From Kwoniella bestiolae CBS 10118 (lineage: Eukaryota > Basidiomycota > Tremellomycetes > Tremellales > Cryptococcaceae), in assembly GCF_000512585.2 (NCBI RefSeq), contig NC_089245.1:1178001-1242000 (forward strand): 64,000 nucleotides of DNA, in the 5' to 3' direction. The notes beneath the pieces are model-generated. The model was not told where the DNA came from. It did not search any database and saw only the letters and a list, made by a program, of their open reading frames with translations. This document shows positions 1 through 13,014 of the stretch, in pieces (position 1 is the first letter of the stretch; every line of letters starts with the position of its first letter). A program made the translations under genes and the position numbers.

Positions 1-115
1 TTTCCTTCGGGTATGACGTGACTAGTCACTGAGCTAGTTTTTAGTTGACGCTTGGACCCCCACATGGTCTCCTCACCGCCGGTTCACCAGTTTCAGCTTA
101 ACACCAACAAAAAGG

Positions 116-123
116 TATAAAAG
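116..123 (+). promoter_or_regulatory. TATA box of the sulfurtransferase gene
   Basis: The sequence TATAAAAG lies 75 bp upstream of the ATG at 198, a usual place for a fungal TATA element. It is a match by eye only; no transcript start is known. Confidence 0.5.
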
Positions 124-197
124 ACAGTCTCTTCATCTCTTGTAACTCGACATTTCTCTCATTCCAACATATAGACATACAGACCAGTCCCCACACT

Positions 198-1645
198 ATG
201 AGATTCCTAGCAATCACCAAGCTAGGTTTAGCCAGAAGAGGGTTACATACCTCCCCCATCGCCAGAGTACCGCTGTTGATCACTCCAAAAGAGTATCAAG
301 ACTTGCCCAAGGTATGTTGGCGAGACTCACCCTCCGCGACGACCAGCTAATACTTGTCAAGCGGACGACCCTTCCGCTAGACGTCTCATGGCATATGCCC
401 AACTCCACTCGCTCTGCCGTAGCAGAGTTCCTGTCCGGACCTAGAATACCCAATTCCAAACGATTCGACCTGGATGAAGTTGCAGAGTTGGATTTGGATA
501 AGAACCCTCTGAGTCTGACTCATATGTTACCTAAGCCTGAGAGGTTTGTGGAGGAGTGTCGTGAGTGACTCATCATATTCAGCTACTGTAACTCCATGAA
601 GGGCAGACGAATTAGCTAATGTGGCTCATCTGGGTGACTAGGTAAACTCGGACTGAGGAACGACGACCATGTCGTATTGTATGATACGATCGGTATATTC
701 TCTAGTCCAAGAGCATTGTACACATTCAAAGGTGAGTAGCTCTTCTATAACACCCAGAGAAGACAGAGGTGTTGTGTTCTGATATTAATCTCTTGCATAG
801 CCTTCGGTCATGAGAACGTATCCGTGCTCGATGGTGGATTACCTAGATACATCGAAGAAGGGTACGAAGTTGAGACAGGGGATGTGAAGCCCACGCTGAA
901 GGAGAGTCAATATAAATTGCCCAAGAGCTGGAAAGAGGACTGGGTGAGATGTGAGTTTGTGCTCTCCAATGCCTCCCTCCTTCAATAAGCCCAAGAGCGT
1001 TACCAAGTCAACCAACTCTCGCTTGACATACCCCTATACCAGGACTCTCAAGCTGATACTTGTCCAAAACACATAAAATAGCATACGAACAAGTAGTGTC
1101 CAACTCCGAAAAACCCACCTCCGACCCCTCCTCTGAGCTCCTCCTAGACCACCGACCCCTCCCCCGATTCACGGGTGAAGCCCCCGAACCCCGCCCAGGC
1201 CTCTCCTCAGGGCACATCCCCAACTCTCTTCCACTTCCCTTCCCCCAATATCTCAATGCTGCGAACGACAAGATCCCGTACTCATCTTACAAATCCATCG
1301 AAGAGCTTCAAGAGGTCTTTGAGAAGGCTTTAGGCGGGCGGGAGAAGCTCGAAAAGTACATTGAGGAACAACGGGGGGTGGTGCTTAGTTGTGGGAGTGG
1401 GATGACGGCTGCGATTGGGTGGTTGGCTAATGAGTTGATTAGGGAGAAGAAGGGGAGGGGCTTGAGGACTGCTTTGTATGATGAGGTGAGTCTTGTTGTT
1501 TATTGGGATATTCGGATATGGGTATCTGGATCGAGAGCAGATGGAAGATGGAGTCATGGAAGCTGATGGTTTGATTGTGCGTGCGCAGTCATGGACTGGA
1601 TATGCTCTACGAAAGGAGAGTAAGATCGTCAAGGGTAACGCTTAG
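198..1645 (+). CDS. Thiosulfate/3-mercaptopyruvate sulfurtransferase (two rhodanese domains)
   Basis: Transfers sulfane sulfur from thiosulfate or 3-mercaptopyruvate; the fungal homologue Tum1 also supplies sulfur for tRNA thiolation. The start at 198 gives MRFLAITKLGLARRGLHTS, an Arg-rich, acid-free leader that suits mitochondrial import. Intron 1 is 312-361 and keeps frame into RTTLPLDVSWHMP. The first, non-catalytic rhodanese domain includes HVVLYDTIGIFSSPRALYTF and an ENVSVLDGG segment. The second domain ends with the active-site loop CGSGMTA, whose Cys carries the persulfide and whose CGSG form is typical of mercaptopyruvate sulfurtransferases. A final short exon reads SWTGYALRKESKIVKGNA before TAG. 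There are at least five small introns, and the length of about 330 residues is normal for the family. Whether it prefers thiosulfate or mercaptopyruvate cannot be settled by eye. Confidence 0.88.
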
Positions 1646-2029
1646 ACAGTCTAGAAGAGGATACCGCTATTTGGCAGATCATCTTGGGAGATGAGGATGT
1701 GCGTCAGTGAAGGCACAGGAAGAAAAAATGTTATGACACAGATAGACAAGACCTAGGGTAAGGAAATGGGGTGCTGTACTGTATATACGGAAGAGATAAG
1801 AGAGTCGTGAACCAATGCATATTGTACATACCAATATATGTCAGTGCCGGAGGTCAAGCTTGCAAATGACAACCTGGAAGAATTCAATTACGTGCGATAT
1901 GGACATCATATACATGGGTATATCTACTATGTGCAGGATATATCATAATCTACTGATCTGATAAATGTACTAACCCCTCATTGCTAAAACATATCATTCA
2001 CTCCCCACTTCCATATTTCCCATGAATCT
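1646..2029. other. Convergent 3' intergenic region
   Basis: This is the gap between the converging sulfurtransferase and tRNA ligase genes. It is AT-richer than its neighbours and contains several TATA/ATAT stretches consistent with 3' ends on both strands. I see no gene in it. Confidence 0.5.
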
Positions 2030-5000
2030 CTAGCTCATCCCCTTAACTCTACCCTCGCCTTCCATCCCCCCAACCCTAACCCACCTAACAGCCCCACCGC
2101 CCTCCACAACCTCATCTTTCTCTCCCATCTCCCCATCCCCATCCCCATCTCGTAAAGCCCTCATCAACCCCCTACTTTCAAAGGCGGAGATCTCCTCAGA
2201 AGTAGTCCCAACAGTAATATGTAACAGGCTCTTCACATCATCCGGCAGTACACTCTCCAAATCCACCTCTTCTTTCCGTTCCTCAGAGAGAGGGATGGGT
2301 CTGAAATCCGTTATAGCAAGTGTCATAACCCTTTGATCCCAAACCAAATGCGTAATTTCAAATCTGAATAAAACAGATTTGGGCATCTCAGATAAAGCTT
2401 TACAGGTATCCCACAATTTCTTCTGTACACCCCCTTCTACCTCTTCACCATCCGCAACTAATTGTTCGGCCTCCATAGCTACGTTCTTCTCGTGAGATAG
2501 GGTTATATGCGGTTTCGAGGTGATTCGATTTTGCGATGAGATCTTCTCGAATACCTCTTTAGCAGATTCCAAATATCCCTCTTTCAAGGATGATGACTGT
2601 AGGATGCTTTCAACGATTTGAGAGAGGTTGATCTCAGGGGCTATACCGAAGTATCTCGTTGGTTTACCTACCTTCGCGGGTGCGTGGTAGGGCGTCGTCA
2701 CTTTATATTCTGCTGCTTCGTCTAATGCTTTGTCCAGCTCTTCTGCTTTAGGTTGAGATAATCCCATACCCTCGATGCCTACTATATCATGTACTATCTT
2801 TCCTAGTACTTCTCTAGGCGAGTCGAGAACTCTTACATCGATGATTTGGTCGAAAAGGACTGGGTCGGGGGAAGTGAAATTTCTAAGAAACTGCCCCACG
2901 ACCGCCTCGTGCTCTGCATCTATCGTTGGATCGGGTCGGAGAGTCTGGTGGTTGTCCCCTCGGGATACTACCCTCTCTGAACAGATACGGAGTAATCTGT
3001 GATATGGCTGAGACGAGATATCCCATACGATCCCAATCAACCGGACATCGTATTTCTGCATAGGCTTTGAAGAGGCTATGGCGGAGAGTTCTTCATAGTG
3101 TTTGGGTATGTGATTGTTTCTACATCACATGCGAAGGTGAGCTGGCTAATCTTTGTCAACAGAAACAGATCAGCTCACCTATCTGCATACACCACATCTT
3201 GCTTCTGTAGTAGTGCAGTGATATTCTTGATGAACGTTGGAGCAGTCCGTTTGGTGGTGATATCGTCGCTTTGTGTATGACCGAATCCGAATAACTTTGA
3301 TAATGCTACGCCGACAAGTGTTTTACCTGTAGACGAGAGAAGCGTTTTAGCTATCCCATTATCACCAGAAACATACACTTTAGCTAACTCACCACACCCC
3401 GGCACAGCGATGGGAACAACAATCCATTTCTTCGGTAATCCCTCTTTACTCTTCACCTCCTTGTCTACCCCATTCTGACCTAGTACATTCTTTACTTTCC
3501 CTTCCCTAGCGTCATTCCATAGTTTCCTCGCACCTTCATCCTCTTCGATCCACTTTAAGAACCTCTCCCTAACTCTCACCACACCTTTATCGTAATTATC
3601 GAACAAACTCGGTTCACCCTTCATCATCTTGCCTGCCCAATCTGCATACACGCCAATTTCAGGTCGTTTGGATTTTGTTCGCACCTTCTTCCAAATCGCT
3701 GCTATATCCTCTGGTTCTCTCTTCTCTAAGAGGGGCAACATCATTCGGGTGATTTCTCGCCATTGTCGATATAAGAGATAGGGCTCATCGAATTTCACCT
3801 TGAAGAAGAATGGAGATCCAACTTTGTATGGTGGTTTACCTTGTGATTTGTTGTTCTCGGATTGTCTGACTTTGCACCGTACGACGAAACCCTCAATCAT
3901 GTCGCCTTCCCATGAACCGGTTTTGGCTACCTCGCCGGTGAAGTTTTTAACCTCTTCTAGGGTTTGAAGTTCCACGTATTTGGTTTGGATGAAGCCGAAT
4001 TCTTCTGCGAAGGATTTGACCTGATCAGGAGGAGAAGTGGAGAAATGAGGGGTGTTGTGGTTGAGTCCGTGGAGATGAAGACCGGTCCAATGGGCTGGGG
4101 TTGCTATAACGTGCTCTTCGAATGAATCGTCGCATAGCTATACCCGTATGTCTATGAGCTTGACACCTTCATTGAACGGGCAACACAGTGCACGAAAGCT
4201 CACCTCCAATACAGCAGTCATATTCCCATCCCACAACTTCCTTGCTATCTCCACTTCTGTCTTTCCCTTGGCTGATAACGTCTTCTTAACCCACTCTCGA
4301 CCCACTGCAGCATGCGCTTTGGCTTCTTCGTGTTCCGCTTTCTCCTCCTTCGCTTCCTGTTTGTCTTTCTTATTATTCTGCTTTTGAATTTGGTCTTTAA
4401 GGGATAGCTCGGCTATACTGTTCACCACGTCCTGGTCTTGCGCTTCGGTGGTAGTTCCCAAGGAATGTTTGGAAGCTACCAAGAGATGTTCAGGAGAGAG
4501 AGCGGAGATGAGGATAAGACACCCGTTAGATTTGAGGGTGAGATGGTAGGGAGGTTCGGTATGATTCTTCATTGTCGACCACTAAAATGTCACATACATC
4601 ATATTCAGTCATTTGAGCTTCGTATATCATATATCAAGATTGGCGCATAGGAGTAGACTCACATTGGTCCACTCTACTTCATCTATATTGAAGAACTTAT
4701 CATACCCCCTAGCTACGATCCTATCCTTGGGCCTTGAGCACCCCTCACCTGCACTAGCCACTTCATTGGGTAAAGGATCCTCATCCTGTACTTCTTCAGT
4801 GAAGAGCCCTCGAGCCAACGTCGGAAATGGATTCCGAGCGTTGAAATACATGTGCTCAGTCATTTTCCAACTTGTAATTTTCCTATCTCTCAACGGGGCT
4901 GAGCTCGATTCTCCGTTGTTGGAATAGAGCGAAGCTGGGTAGATGTGCACGTTGGCTCGGACAGCTTTGGGGTTTGTCTCTTTGAGATGTCGGAGAGAGC

Positions 5001-5100
5001 TCATGAGGGCTGGGATGGATTCGGGATGTTTGTCTGCTGACATGTTGGCGGGCTGGGTTGGTGATAGGGGGATTTTTAGGGGAATGGGCGAGGAGATCAA
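2030..5100 (-). CDS. TRL1: Trifunctional tRNA ligase (ligase, kinase, cyclic phosphodiesterase)
   Basis: Joins tRNA halves after intron removal and, in fungi, the HAC1/HXL1 mRNA of the unfolded protein response. The N-terminal adenylyltransferase domain carries the nucleotidyl-lysine motif KSNGCLI near 4530. The central kinase P-loop is formed across an intron: PIAVPGCG joins KTLVGVALSKLFG at about 3320-3400, giving GCGKT as in yeast Trl1. The C-terminal phosphodiesterase domain has both 2H motifs, HITLSHE (about 2490) and HITVGTT (about 2210). The first ATG is at 5100; an in-frame Met about 20 codons later (MSADKHPES) is an alternative start. At least four introns are present. It is divergent from the HECT ligase gene, with 630 bp between the two starts. 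All three domains and their key residues are present, so the protein looks intact. Confidence 0.93.
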
Positions 5101-5353
5101 GTCAGAAGATGAAGTGGGGGCATAAGCTGGTCTACGTGTTCTCGTTTATCCTCTCGAGCTAGCTTACGACCAAAGTCTGAGGTTTGAAATGAGGTTAGGT
5201 CATTGACTCGTATGAAAGCAGAATCATCCTTCAACTCTTCCATTCTTCATCCACCTCCACCATCCGACTTTACTATTTTACTCGATACTAGTCAAGCAGC
5301 ACGGACATCAATGCCATGTCCATGGGATCACAAGGGGTGTGAGGTGTGTTTAC

Positions 5354-5369
5354 CACGTGACACCACGTG
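5354..5369. promoter_or_regulatory. Two CACGTG E-boxes 10 bp apart
   Basis: Palindromic CACGTG occurs at 5354-5359 and again at 5364-5369. The first, read on the minus strand, is GTCACGTG, the RTCACGTG form bound by Cbf1-type bHLH factors. The start-to-start spacing of 10 bp places both on the same face of the helix. Which of the two divergent genes they serve is unknown. Confidence 0.5.
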
Positions 5370-5492
5370 TGCCCCATCTCAGAGTAGCGGGTCAGTGCGT
5401 ACGTAGTGGTGATAGAGGTGGATTGAGGTGACCAAGACAAAGAGCAGAACAGATACACTCATACCTTACACCTTCCTCTCTTTCCTCTCTTT

Positions 5493-5520
5493 CTCTCTTT
5501 CATCTTTCATCTTTCATCTT
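5493..5520 (+). repeat. Pyrimidine tract with tandem TTTCATC
   Basis: Three consecutive TTTCATC units follow a CTTTCCTCTCTTTC stretch upstream of the HECT ligase start. This is probably part of the promoter or 5' leader. Confidence 0.5.
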
Positions 5521-5730
5521 ATCCCTTCTTCATCTCTTATCAAGATACATCGACTCATTCATGACGCACCCTAATCAACTCATTCATTCCCAAGCGTAAG
5601 CTTACAACCATAACCGAACATCATCACCAGTCATCGGACGACCATAACCGATTCACCCCTCAAACAATCAACCTTACCTCCATCTTCCCATCCTTCACAA
5701 GTGGGATAGACTATCATTACACACCTCTCA

Positions 5731-8700
5731 ATGAACGACGAGGTAGATACATCTCAATCTCAACGCAATCTCAATCTTGGATCCACATCTCAACCGCGCA
5801 CATCTTATAGCAATTCAAATATCAACGACGACCAAGCACTATCAACCAGTAAACTGTCAACTACCAATAACGAAACAGATCCTCGTCCGACACGAGGCAA
5901 ACAAAGAAGACAATCAGACATCATTCCTCCATCACAAATCAACGAGCCAGCTGCAACCCGTCGATCAGCTAGATTATCTATCGGTAGTAACACCGCTCCT
6001 ACTTCCGAACTTCTTGGTCCCAATCCCGGTTCTAGCACAGGTGGCAAGGGAAAGAAACGAGTCCATATAGAAGAAATACCCCCAGTCGGAGGTAGTAAGA
6101 AGAAGTGAGTTACACTTCCTCCTTTTTATCTTCCGACCCATAACATCGCTCCGCGGCGCCTCTTCATCGCCTTCTCTGTCCAGTACCAATTTTTCTTTCT
6201 CCAACAATCTCTATCATCAAAGGAGGTCTTTCGACTCGTGTCTCGATGACTCCGCTTCATTCCTGATTCTTACCGATCTGCTCAAGCTGACTATGCCTTG
6301 TAGATCTCGTGCTTCCTTACCCAAACTACCTGCTTCCTCTGATCCCGCGGAATCTCCCTCTACCTTAACTGGTTCCGACAGAAAAGGAAAGAAGCGGGCT
6401 CCCCGATCACCTACTCCTCCCGCATCTGATCCTGCTCCACCAACTACTGAAGCTGCCGCCAAACGTACAAAGAGAGCTTCTGTCACTTCTATTGGCAGTG
6501 GGAGATACGACTTGAGGCATAAATCGGAGGAGGAAATCCAAACTACTACCCCCACTACCAGTGCCAAAGGAAAAGGAAAGGCAAAGGCGATTACAAAAGG
6601 GAAGGGAAAGGGAAAGAAAGCTGCTTATAAGATGCCCAAGAAAGCAAGGTAAGTATCTTGTGTTTCTTATCACACTCAGCTGACATGACTGCTACGTACA
6701 GCTCAAAGCAAAAGCGACCCACTCTCGGATCTTCAAGTGATAGAACAAAGAAGGGTGATACTTGTAAGTCAATCGCGGGCTGTGATCCGCAACGTCGCGC
6801 TGACCTCCCTTCAGCTGCCAGACATCTCGTTGACGACCAAATGGACGAAGATGATTCCCTTTGGATGGATGAGCCTAGTGGATCAGGTCGAGGTGGACTT
6901 TTAGACGATGAAGATGACGAGGAGCATATGGAAGGATCAGAACATGACGACGAAGAAGAGGATGAGGACGAGGACGATGACGATGGCGAGGGAGATGCAG
7001 GACATAGTGGAGGTGGTCCAGGTGGGAATGCTTATGATCGACTTGCCCGACTTGCCAGTGATACAGGCCTTCATCTCGACGAGGCTACTGCTGCAGCGAT
7101 ATTCGGAGGCGGATTTCGTGCATTTGGAGGTATGATGTCAGGGCTGTCTAATCGCTTCAAGCAGCTCAAAATCAACCTCAAATCGAAAAACGTTGCTACT
7201 CGACTTGCAGCTCTGAGAGAGTGCAGTGAACTTCTTTTGGTCAGTAACGAAGATACTCTTGGCGGCGCCTTCTCACCCACCTCCTTCGCCACCGAATTTA
7301 TCGCAATCCTCAATGGAAAACCCAATATCGACGAAGATCAAGACAGTGGAGATGAGAATCAAGGTTTAGATGAGATGGACGAAGACGCTCAACTCGCTGC
7401 GGCATTAGCTATGAGCTCAGGAGGAATGATGCCATCCGGAGATCAAGATGATATGGAGTGTCAACTTCTCGCTTGTAGATGTCTCGCTCATCTCATGGAA
7501 GCTCTTCCTGGATCCGGTCATACTCTCGTCCACTTGGGTGCTGTCCCTATACTTTGCTCGAAGCTGGCTGAGATTACCTATATCGAATTGGCTGAACAAA
7601 CTTTGAGTGTGAGTAACTTTGTTCACCTAACAGTTCATATGCTGACATCCTGTCTAGACCCTCGAGAAAATCTCTGCCGAGTATCCCGCTGCTATCGTAC
7701 GCGAAGGTGGCCTTGGCGCTCTTCTCAACTACCTACCCTTCTTCTCCACTAACGTACAAAGAACTGCTGTAACAGCAGCCGCCAATTGCTGTCGGAACAT
7801 CTCGAACGAACATTATTCTCAAATTAAAGAAGTTTTCCCCACTCTCCGTGACACACTCAGTTCGGGTGATCAAAGACTTGTTGAACAAGCTACTCTCGCT
7901 GTGGTGAGAACTATTGAGTCATATCGACACAACGCAGAACATCTCGAAGGTCTTCTCGAAGTTCCTACCATCGCAGCCATCAACGCTCTTCTCATGCCAT
8001 CCGGTGGATCACCACTTGTCTCACCATCGACCTACACTCATCTTCTCAAAGCCCTCACCACTTCCGCTCGAGGCTCAGCCAAGGTGTCCCTCGCGTTCCT
8101 TGAGGCTGGTATGACCAGTACAATCTACCAAATACTTACTGGGGTGTTACCACCGGAACATGACGAGGACGAACAAGGTGGTTCCTCAGGAGGACAAGGC
8201 TTAGCTGGTGGAATAGCGGATATGGCCGTTTTGCAAAATCTGGCTCATCGTCCTAAAGACCAAGTAGAGGAGGCACTTGGCTTGATATGCGAATTACTTC
8301 CACCTACACCTCGAGAAGGCGTTTTCGACTCCAAAGGTTATTCCGAAAAGAATCTCGCAAGAGTCAAGAAGGGTCGAAAGGCAGATCGGCCTGGTGTACC
8401 TCGACGCAGCAGTCGAGTAGCAGAAGCTGCATCTGGCACTCCGACTGCCCCTACAACCCCATCTGGCAGTAATGCGCCTCTACCCGCCGACACCGTTACT
8501 CCTACTGCTGCAGCGCCAACTGCAGCACTGACTCGAGAAGCGGCTATGCTCAAAGCAATGAAGGAAGCGACCGCTCAGATGGATCAGAGATTAGAATTAC
8601 TCAAGTCCAACCCTGAGATCATCGGCAAGTTCATCAAAGCTGTTGTGCCGGTTCTCGTAGATGTTTATGCTGCGTCGGTGGTGTTCCGAGTACGAACAAA

Positions 8701-11700
8701 GGTATTGAATGGTTTGGTCAAAGCTATTGCCTTTGCCGATCCCGAGCAATTGAAGAGTACTCTTCGGGTAAGTGCTTTCGATTGCCTCCGCTGAGCTATT
8801 CTTGCTGACTTTTTCTCAGTCTGTTCCCATGGCAAGTTTCCTCTGTGCTATCATATCGTCAAAAGATAATCCTACTTTCGTTCAACATGCCCTACAACTG
8901 GTCGAACTCCTCGCCACAAAACTTCCCGAAGTCTATCAAGCTTCTTTCCTCCGCGAAGGTGTTGTATTCGAAATCGACGCTCTCGCGGAACAAGAAATGG
9001 CGAAAGAGAAAGCTGCGAAAGAAGCTGCACTTGTCAAGACTGAACCTGAGGAGAATCAAGAATCAGCCGCTGGACCTTCGACCAGCACACCCACTGCCGT
9101 TTCTGCTGTTCCTGAAGATCTCAAACCGCTTATATCCTTAGCAGGCCTTTCTGGCGGCATCTCACTTCTTGAAACCCTCAGTGGACCTTCCACACCCAAA
9201 CGATCATCAAGCTCATACCTCGATCCAAGTGACGCTAACATCGTGCGAGCTCGTATGCTTCAGGCCAAGAAGGTGTTTGACGTTGGTGGAGATCATCATC
9301 AAGCGGCATCACAAGTCCTCGACGAGATCAGCGCAATGGTGCAGAAGCTTTGTCGACCTGAAGCCAATGAAGCTGAGTTGCGAGATACTCTCAGAGATAT
9401 TGCTTCGAGGTTCTCCAATGTCGATCAAGCTTTATCAAGTTTCGAATTGCTCAAAAGTGGCTTGGTGGATGGTTTACTAGAATTCGTCGATATTGACGGA
9501 GAAGTCACTTCGTCTGACAGACGATTGATGTTATTTGAAGTATTCTCCGATACGTCTTTGTCCACTCCCTCACCCCTCACCATGCTGGTCAAACGATTAC
9601 ACGAAAGCTTAGGCCGATTGGAGAACTTCGACGTGGAGATTGCCTTCGGCGGAGGTACCGATGCTTCAAGACCTTCTGCATCAAGCTTGAGCAGAACTAT
9701 GCGTATCAGACTTCAAGCTGAAGAGGGTGAAGATATCCCTAAACAAGTTTCCACACTCAGCGTGACCATTCAAGCTATCGCATCAATGCAAGCTCTCAAC
9801 GATTACCTTAGACCTAGAGTAGCAGACGGGAACTATGGTTCTGGATTATCAAGGATGTTCGCCGCGTACGCTGCCGGTATGCCAGGTGGGGGAGGAAACC
9901 CTACTTCCAGACTCCTCTCAGCTCTCGCAGGAGGTGGCGGACCGTTGGGTAGACTCGAAGACTCATCGGTGCCGACTGCTGGAAGTTCCGTACCTGCCGC
10001 ATTTACATCTGCTGACGCCAAAGCCCAACCCACCGAAAAGGGTGAGGAAGAGAAGAAAGGAGAAACATCTTCAAAACCTCAGAGAAGAAGAAGTGCGAGA
10101 CTCAGTGCCCAAGGTATTGGCGAAAGTTCGACGTCGGCATCTGCTCCTGCCGCTGAACCCTCTACGCCTGCTGCCATCGGTGGAGTTCCTGGTTCTGGAC
10201 CTTCGATCTTTCCGCATATGCCTATGGATATGGACTTTGATGAGGACGATTATTCGGAAGAAGAGGAGTATGGCCATGAAGTGAGTCCCGTCTTATCATA
10301 TATATATCCTGGGCTTACATACTGATGCCATTGGTTGAGCTAGGTCTTCGAAGAAGAAATGGAAGAGGAATTGGCCCGACCAACTGAGAGCGTCGTCAAT
10401 ATGTCTGTCGCTGCTGGTAAGTGTATTGGCCAGATAACCATGAATGTCGAACTGATGGGAAGAATAGATGGTTCTCGAGTGGAAGCTAAGACACCCGAAG
10501 GTACGAGGATTGCTACTCCTCAGCAAAACCCTCCTGCTGCGACTGCAACGGCTGGTCCATCAGGTAGTGGGGCTGCCACACCACGAGGATCGTCTTATGC
10601 TGGTGCGGTAAAGACGGCGCCTACCGACTGGCATTTGGAATTCAACATCAACGGAAACAAGTTGTCGTTGAACGATACTCTTTACGGTGCTGTTCATAGA
10701 AATCAGGAAGCTATATCTGGTGGCAACCCCGCTGGATATGGTGGAATCTATAGTATGCCAGTTACTATCAAGTTCAGAAAGGTCGAAGGGCCAGCTAAAT
10801 CAGGTGAGCTAAGGAACTTGGTCATAAGGAATAATTAGACATCTGACCATCGTGCACAGATACGCCCCTTGAAGCTCCATCACCTGCATCTGTCACCAGT
10901 TCCTTCCCTGCTGGACTTGAACCAGGTACTCCCACGTCCAAGATTCTCAGATTGCTGCGAGTGGTTCACAACCTCTCGGTCGATGGCAAAGATGCTCTTG
11001 GAATATCAGATAACTTCCTGGATGAGAATCTATTTGTCAATAACAAATTGACTGCTAAATTGACCAGACAATTGGAAGAAACCATGATCATCGCCAGGTG
11101 GGTTCACTATACTTCTTAAACAAGTCGATGAAGCTGACATGACTCGTCTGTGTCGATGAGTAGTGATTGTCTTCCCGAATGGGCCGTCGAACTTCCTAAA
11201 CACTTTTCGTTCCTGTTCCCCTTCGATACTCGATACAACTTCCTTCAGTCCACTTCCTTTGGCTACGGACGTCTGATCTCAAGGTCTCAACCAGGTGGCA
11301 ACTCCCGAAACGGCAGACGAGACGACGTATCTCACCTAGCTCGACTCGTTCGACAAAAGGTTCGAATATCCAGATCGCAACTGTTAGAGTCGTGTGCGAA
11401 AGTCCTGGAAATTTACGGGACTTCCACGGGGATATTGGAAATTGAATATTTCGATGAGATCGGTACCGGCTTGGGACCAACTCTGGAGTTCTACTCTTTG
11501 GCCAGTAAGGAGTTCGCTAGACGCGCTTTGGGAATTTGGAGAGATGAAGATGAGACTAAAGATGGGAATTATGTGTTCCACCCTAAGGGATTGTTCCCTG
11601 CTCCGCTTAATGAAAGTGTCAATGGTTCAGAGTAAGTTTAAATCAGCTTTCAAGAGGCGTCTTTGCTTTGGAACTGAAGCTGATATATTTGAATTGTAAT

Positions 11701-13014
11701 ATAGATCCAAGTTATCGTGGTATAAGACTTTAGGTCTTTTCGCTGGACGAGCATTACTTGATTCGAGGATTATCGACGTGAATCTCAATCGAGTTTTCCT
11801 CAAGCTTATCCTTGGTCAACCGGTCAAGAAAACTATCGCGACTTTAAAGGTGAGTATGAGCCCAGCTTTGATATCTGGTGGTCTTTCGTTTCTGTCAACT
11901 GACATCGCATCTGATAGGCTATCGATACTGCTCTCGCAAGGTCTTTGGAGAGATTACAAACCTACTTGTTCGCGAGAAAAGAGATCGAAGCGCTCAAATT
12001 GGTCAGTTGCCTATATGCGGATATCTTTCGAAAGCTGACAGGTAATTCTCTAGCCCGCGTCAACTAGACGAACCAAGCTTGCTGCTCTTACTGTCGGTGG
12101 GGCGAAATTGGCCGATCTGTCTTTAGACTTCACCTTACCAGGATACAGCATCGAGCTCAAACCTGGTGGATCGCATATCGATGTGGACGATTCCAACTTG
12201 GAAGAATACCTTGAGAAGGTACTGGAGATGACGCTGGGTACTGGTGTGGAGAAACAGGTCAAAGCGTTCCAAGAAGGTCAGTTATGTCATCTCTTCCATG
12301 GAATACCGAAGCTGATTGATCTGTGTCATGTGCCTATAGGTTTCTCGCTGGTGTTCTCTGTACGGGAAATGAGGATCTTCTCGCCTGAGGAATTGGGATT
12401 GTTATTTGGTAACGCCGAGGAAGATTGGTCTAGAGAGAGTGAGTGGATTTCTGTCCGAGTATCTCCACGAATAGGCCTTGTGGGAGAACTCGCAAGATGC
12501 TAATGGGATTTGCAATTGCATAGCCCTCGAACAATCCCTCAAGGCTGATCATGGGTACAACCTCGATTCGAGAGCTGTACAGAACTTGTTGGAGGTCATG
12601 GTAGGGTATGATAAAGAGCAGAGAAGACAATTTTTGCAATTGTGAGTGAAGATCCTGTTCCCATCTATTACACATATATATCCTTGTTGCATTTGCTGAC
12701 GAATGTTCTGACGTAGCATCACTGGTGCACCCAAGCTTCCAATCGGAGGGTTCAAGGGTCTTACGCCTCCATTCACGGTTGTTAGAAAACCTCATGAACC
12801 GCCTTTCAAGGCTGATGATTATTTGCCTAGTGTGATGACTTGTGCACAGGTAAGCGTCCCACCTCGCCTGACTTTGGAGAGAAGGGAGCTGATCGATTGT
12901 TCTCTGCTGGATTCGCAGTACCTGAAAATGCCAGATTACTCTACCAAGGAGGTACTGGCAGCTCAGATCGAACGAGCTATGAAAGATGGTGGAGGATCTT
13001 TCCATCTTTCTTAG
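5731..13014 (+). CDS. UFD4: UFD4/TRIP12-type HECT E3 ubiquitin ligase
   Basis: E3 ligase of the ubiquitin-fusion-degradation pathway; family members build ubiquitin chains on N-terminal ubiquitin fusions and N-degron substrates. The start at 5731 opens a low-complexity, basic N-terminus with nuclear-signal-like runs (KGKKRAPRSP, KGKGKGKKAAYK), followed by an acidic Asp/Glu tract near 6900-7000. Armadillo-type repeats follow, beginning around LKINLKSKNVATRLAALREC at 7165. A long middle region contains Ser/Ala/Pro linkers and SARLSAQG-like segments. The HECT domain starts near 11400 with EIEYFDEIGTGLGPTLEFY and ends with PKLPIGGFKGLTPPFTVV. The catalytic Cys is in LPSVMTC at about 12841, followed by LKMPDYSTKEVL. 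There are about 15-18 short introns and the product is about 2,000 residues, normal for TRIP12/Ufd4. Later ATGs could also serve as the start. Confidence 0.9.

Larger units (their letters stand above)
5101..5730. promoter_or_regulatory. Divergent promoter between tRNA ligase and HECT ligase
   Basis: This 630-bp region separates two divergent starts. It holds paired CACGTG boxes at 5354-5369 and, nearer the HECT gene, a pyrimidine tract (about 5460-5530) with three tandem TTTCATC units, as is common in tremellomycete 5' leaders. No further gene is visible. Confidence 0.6.
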
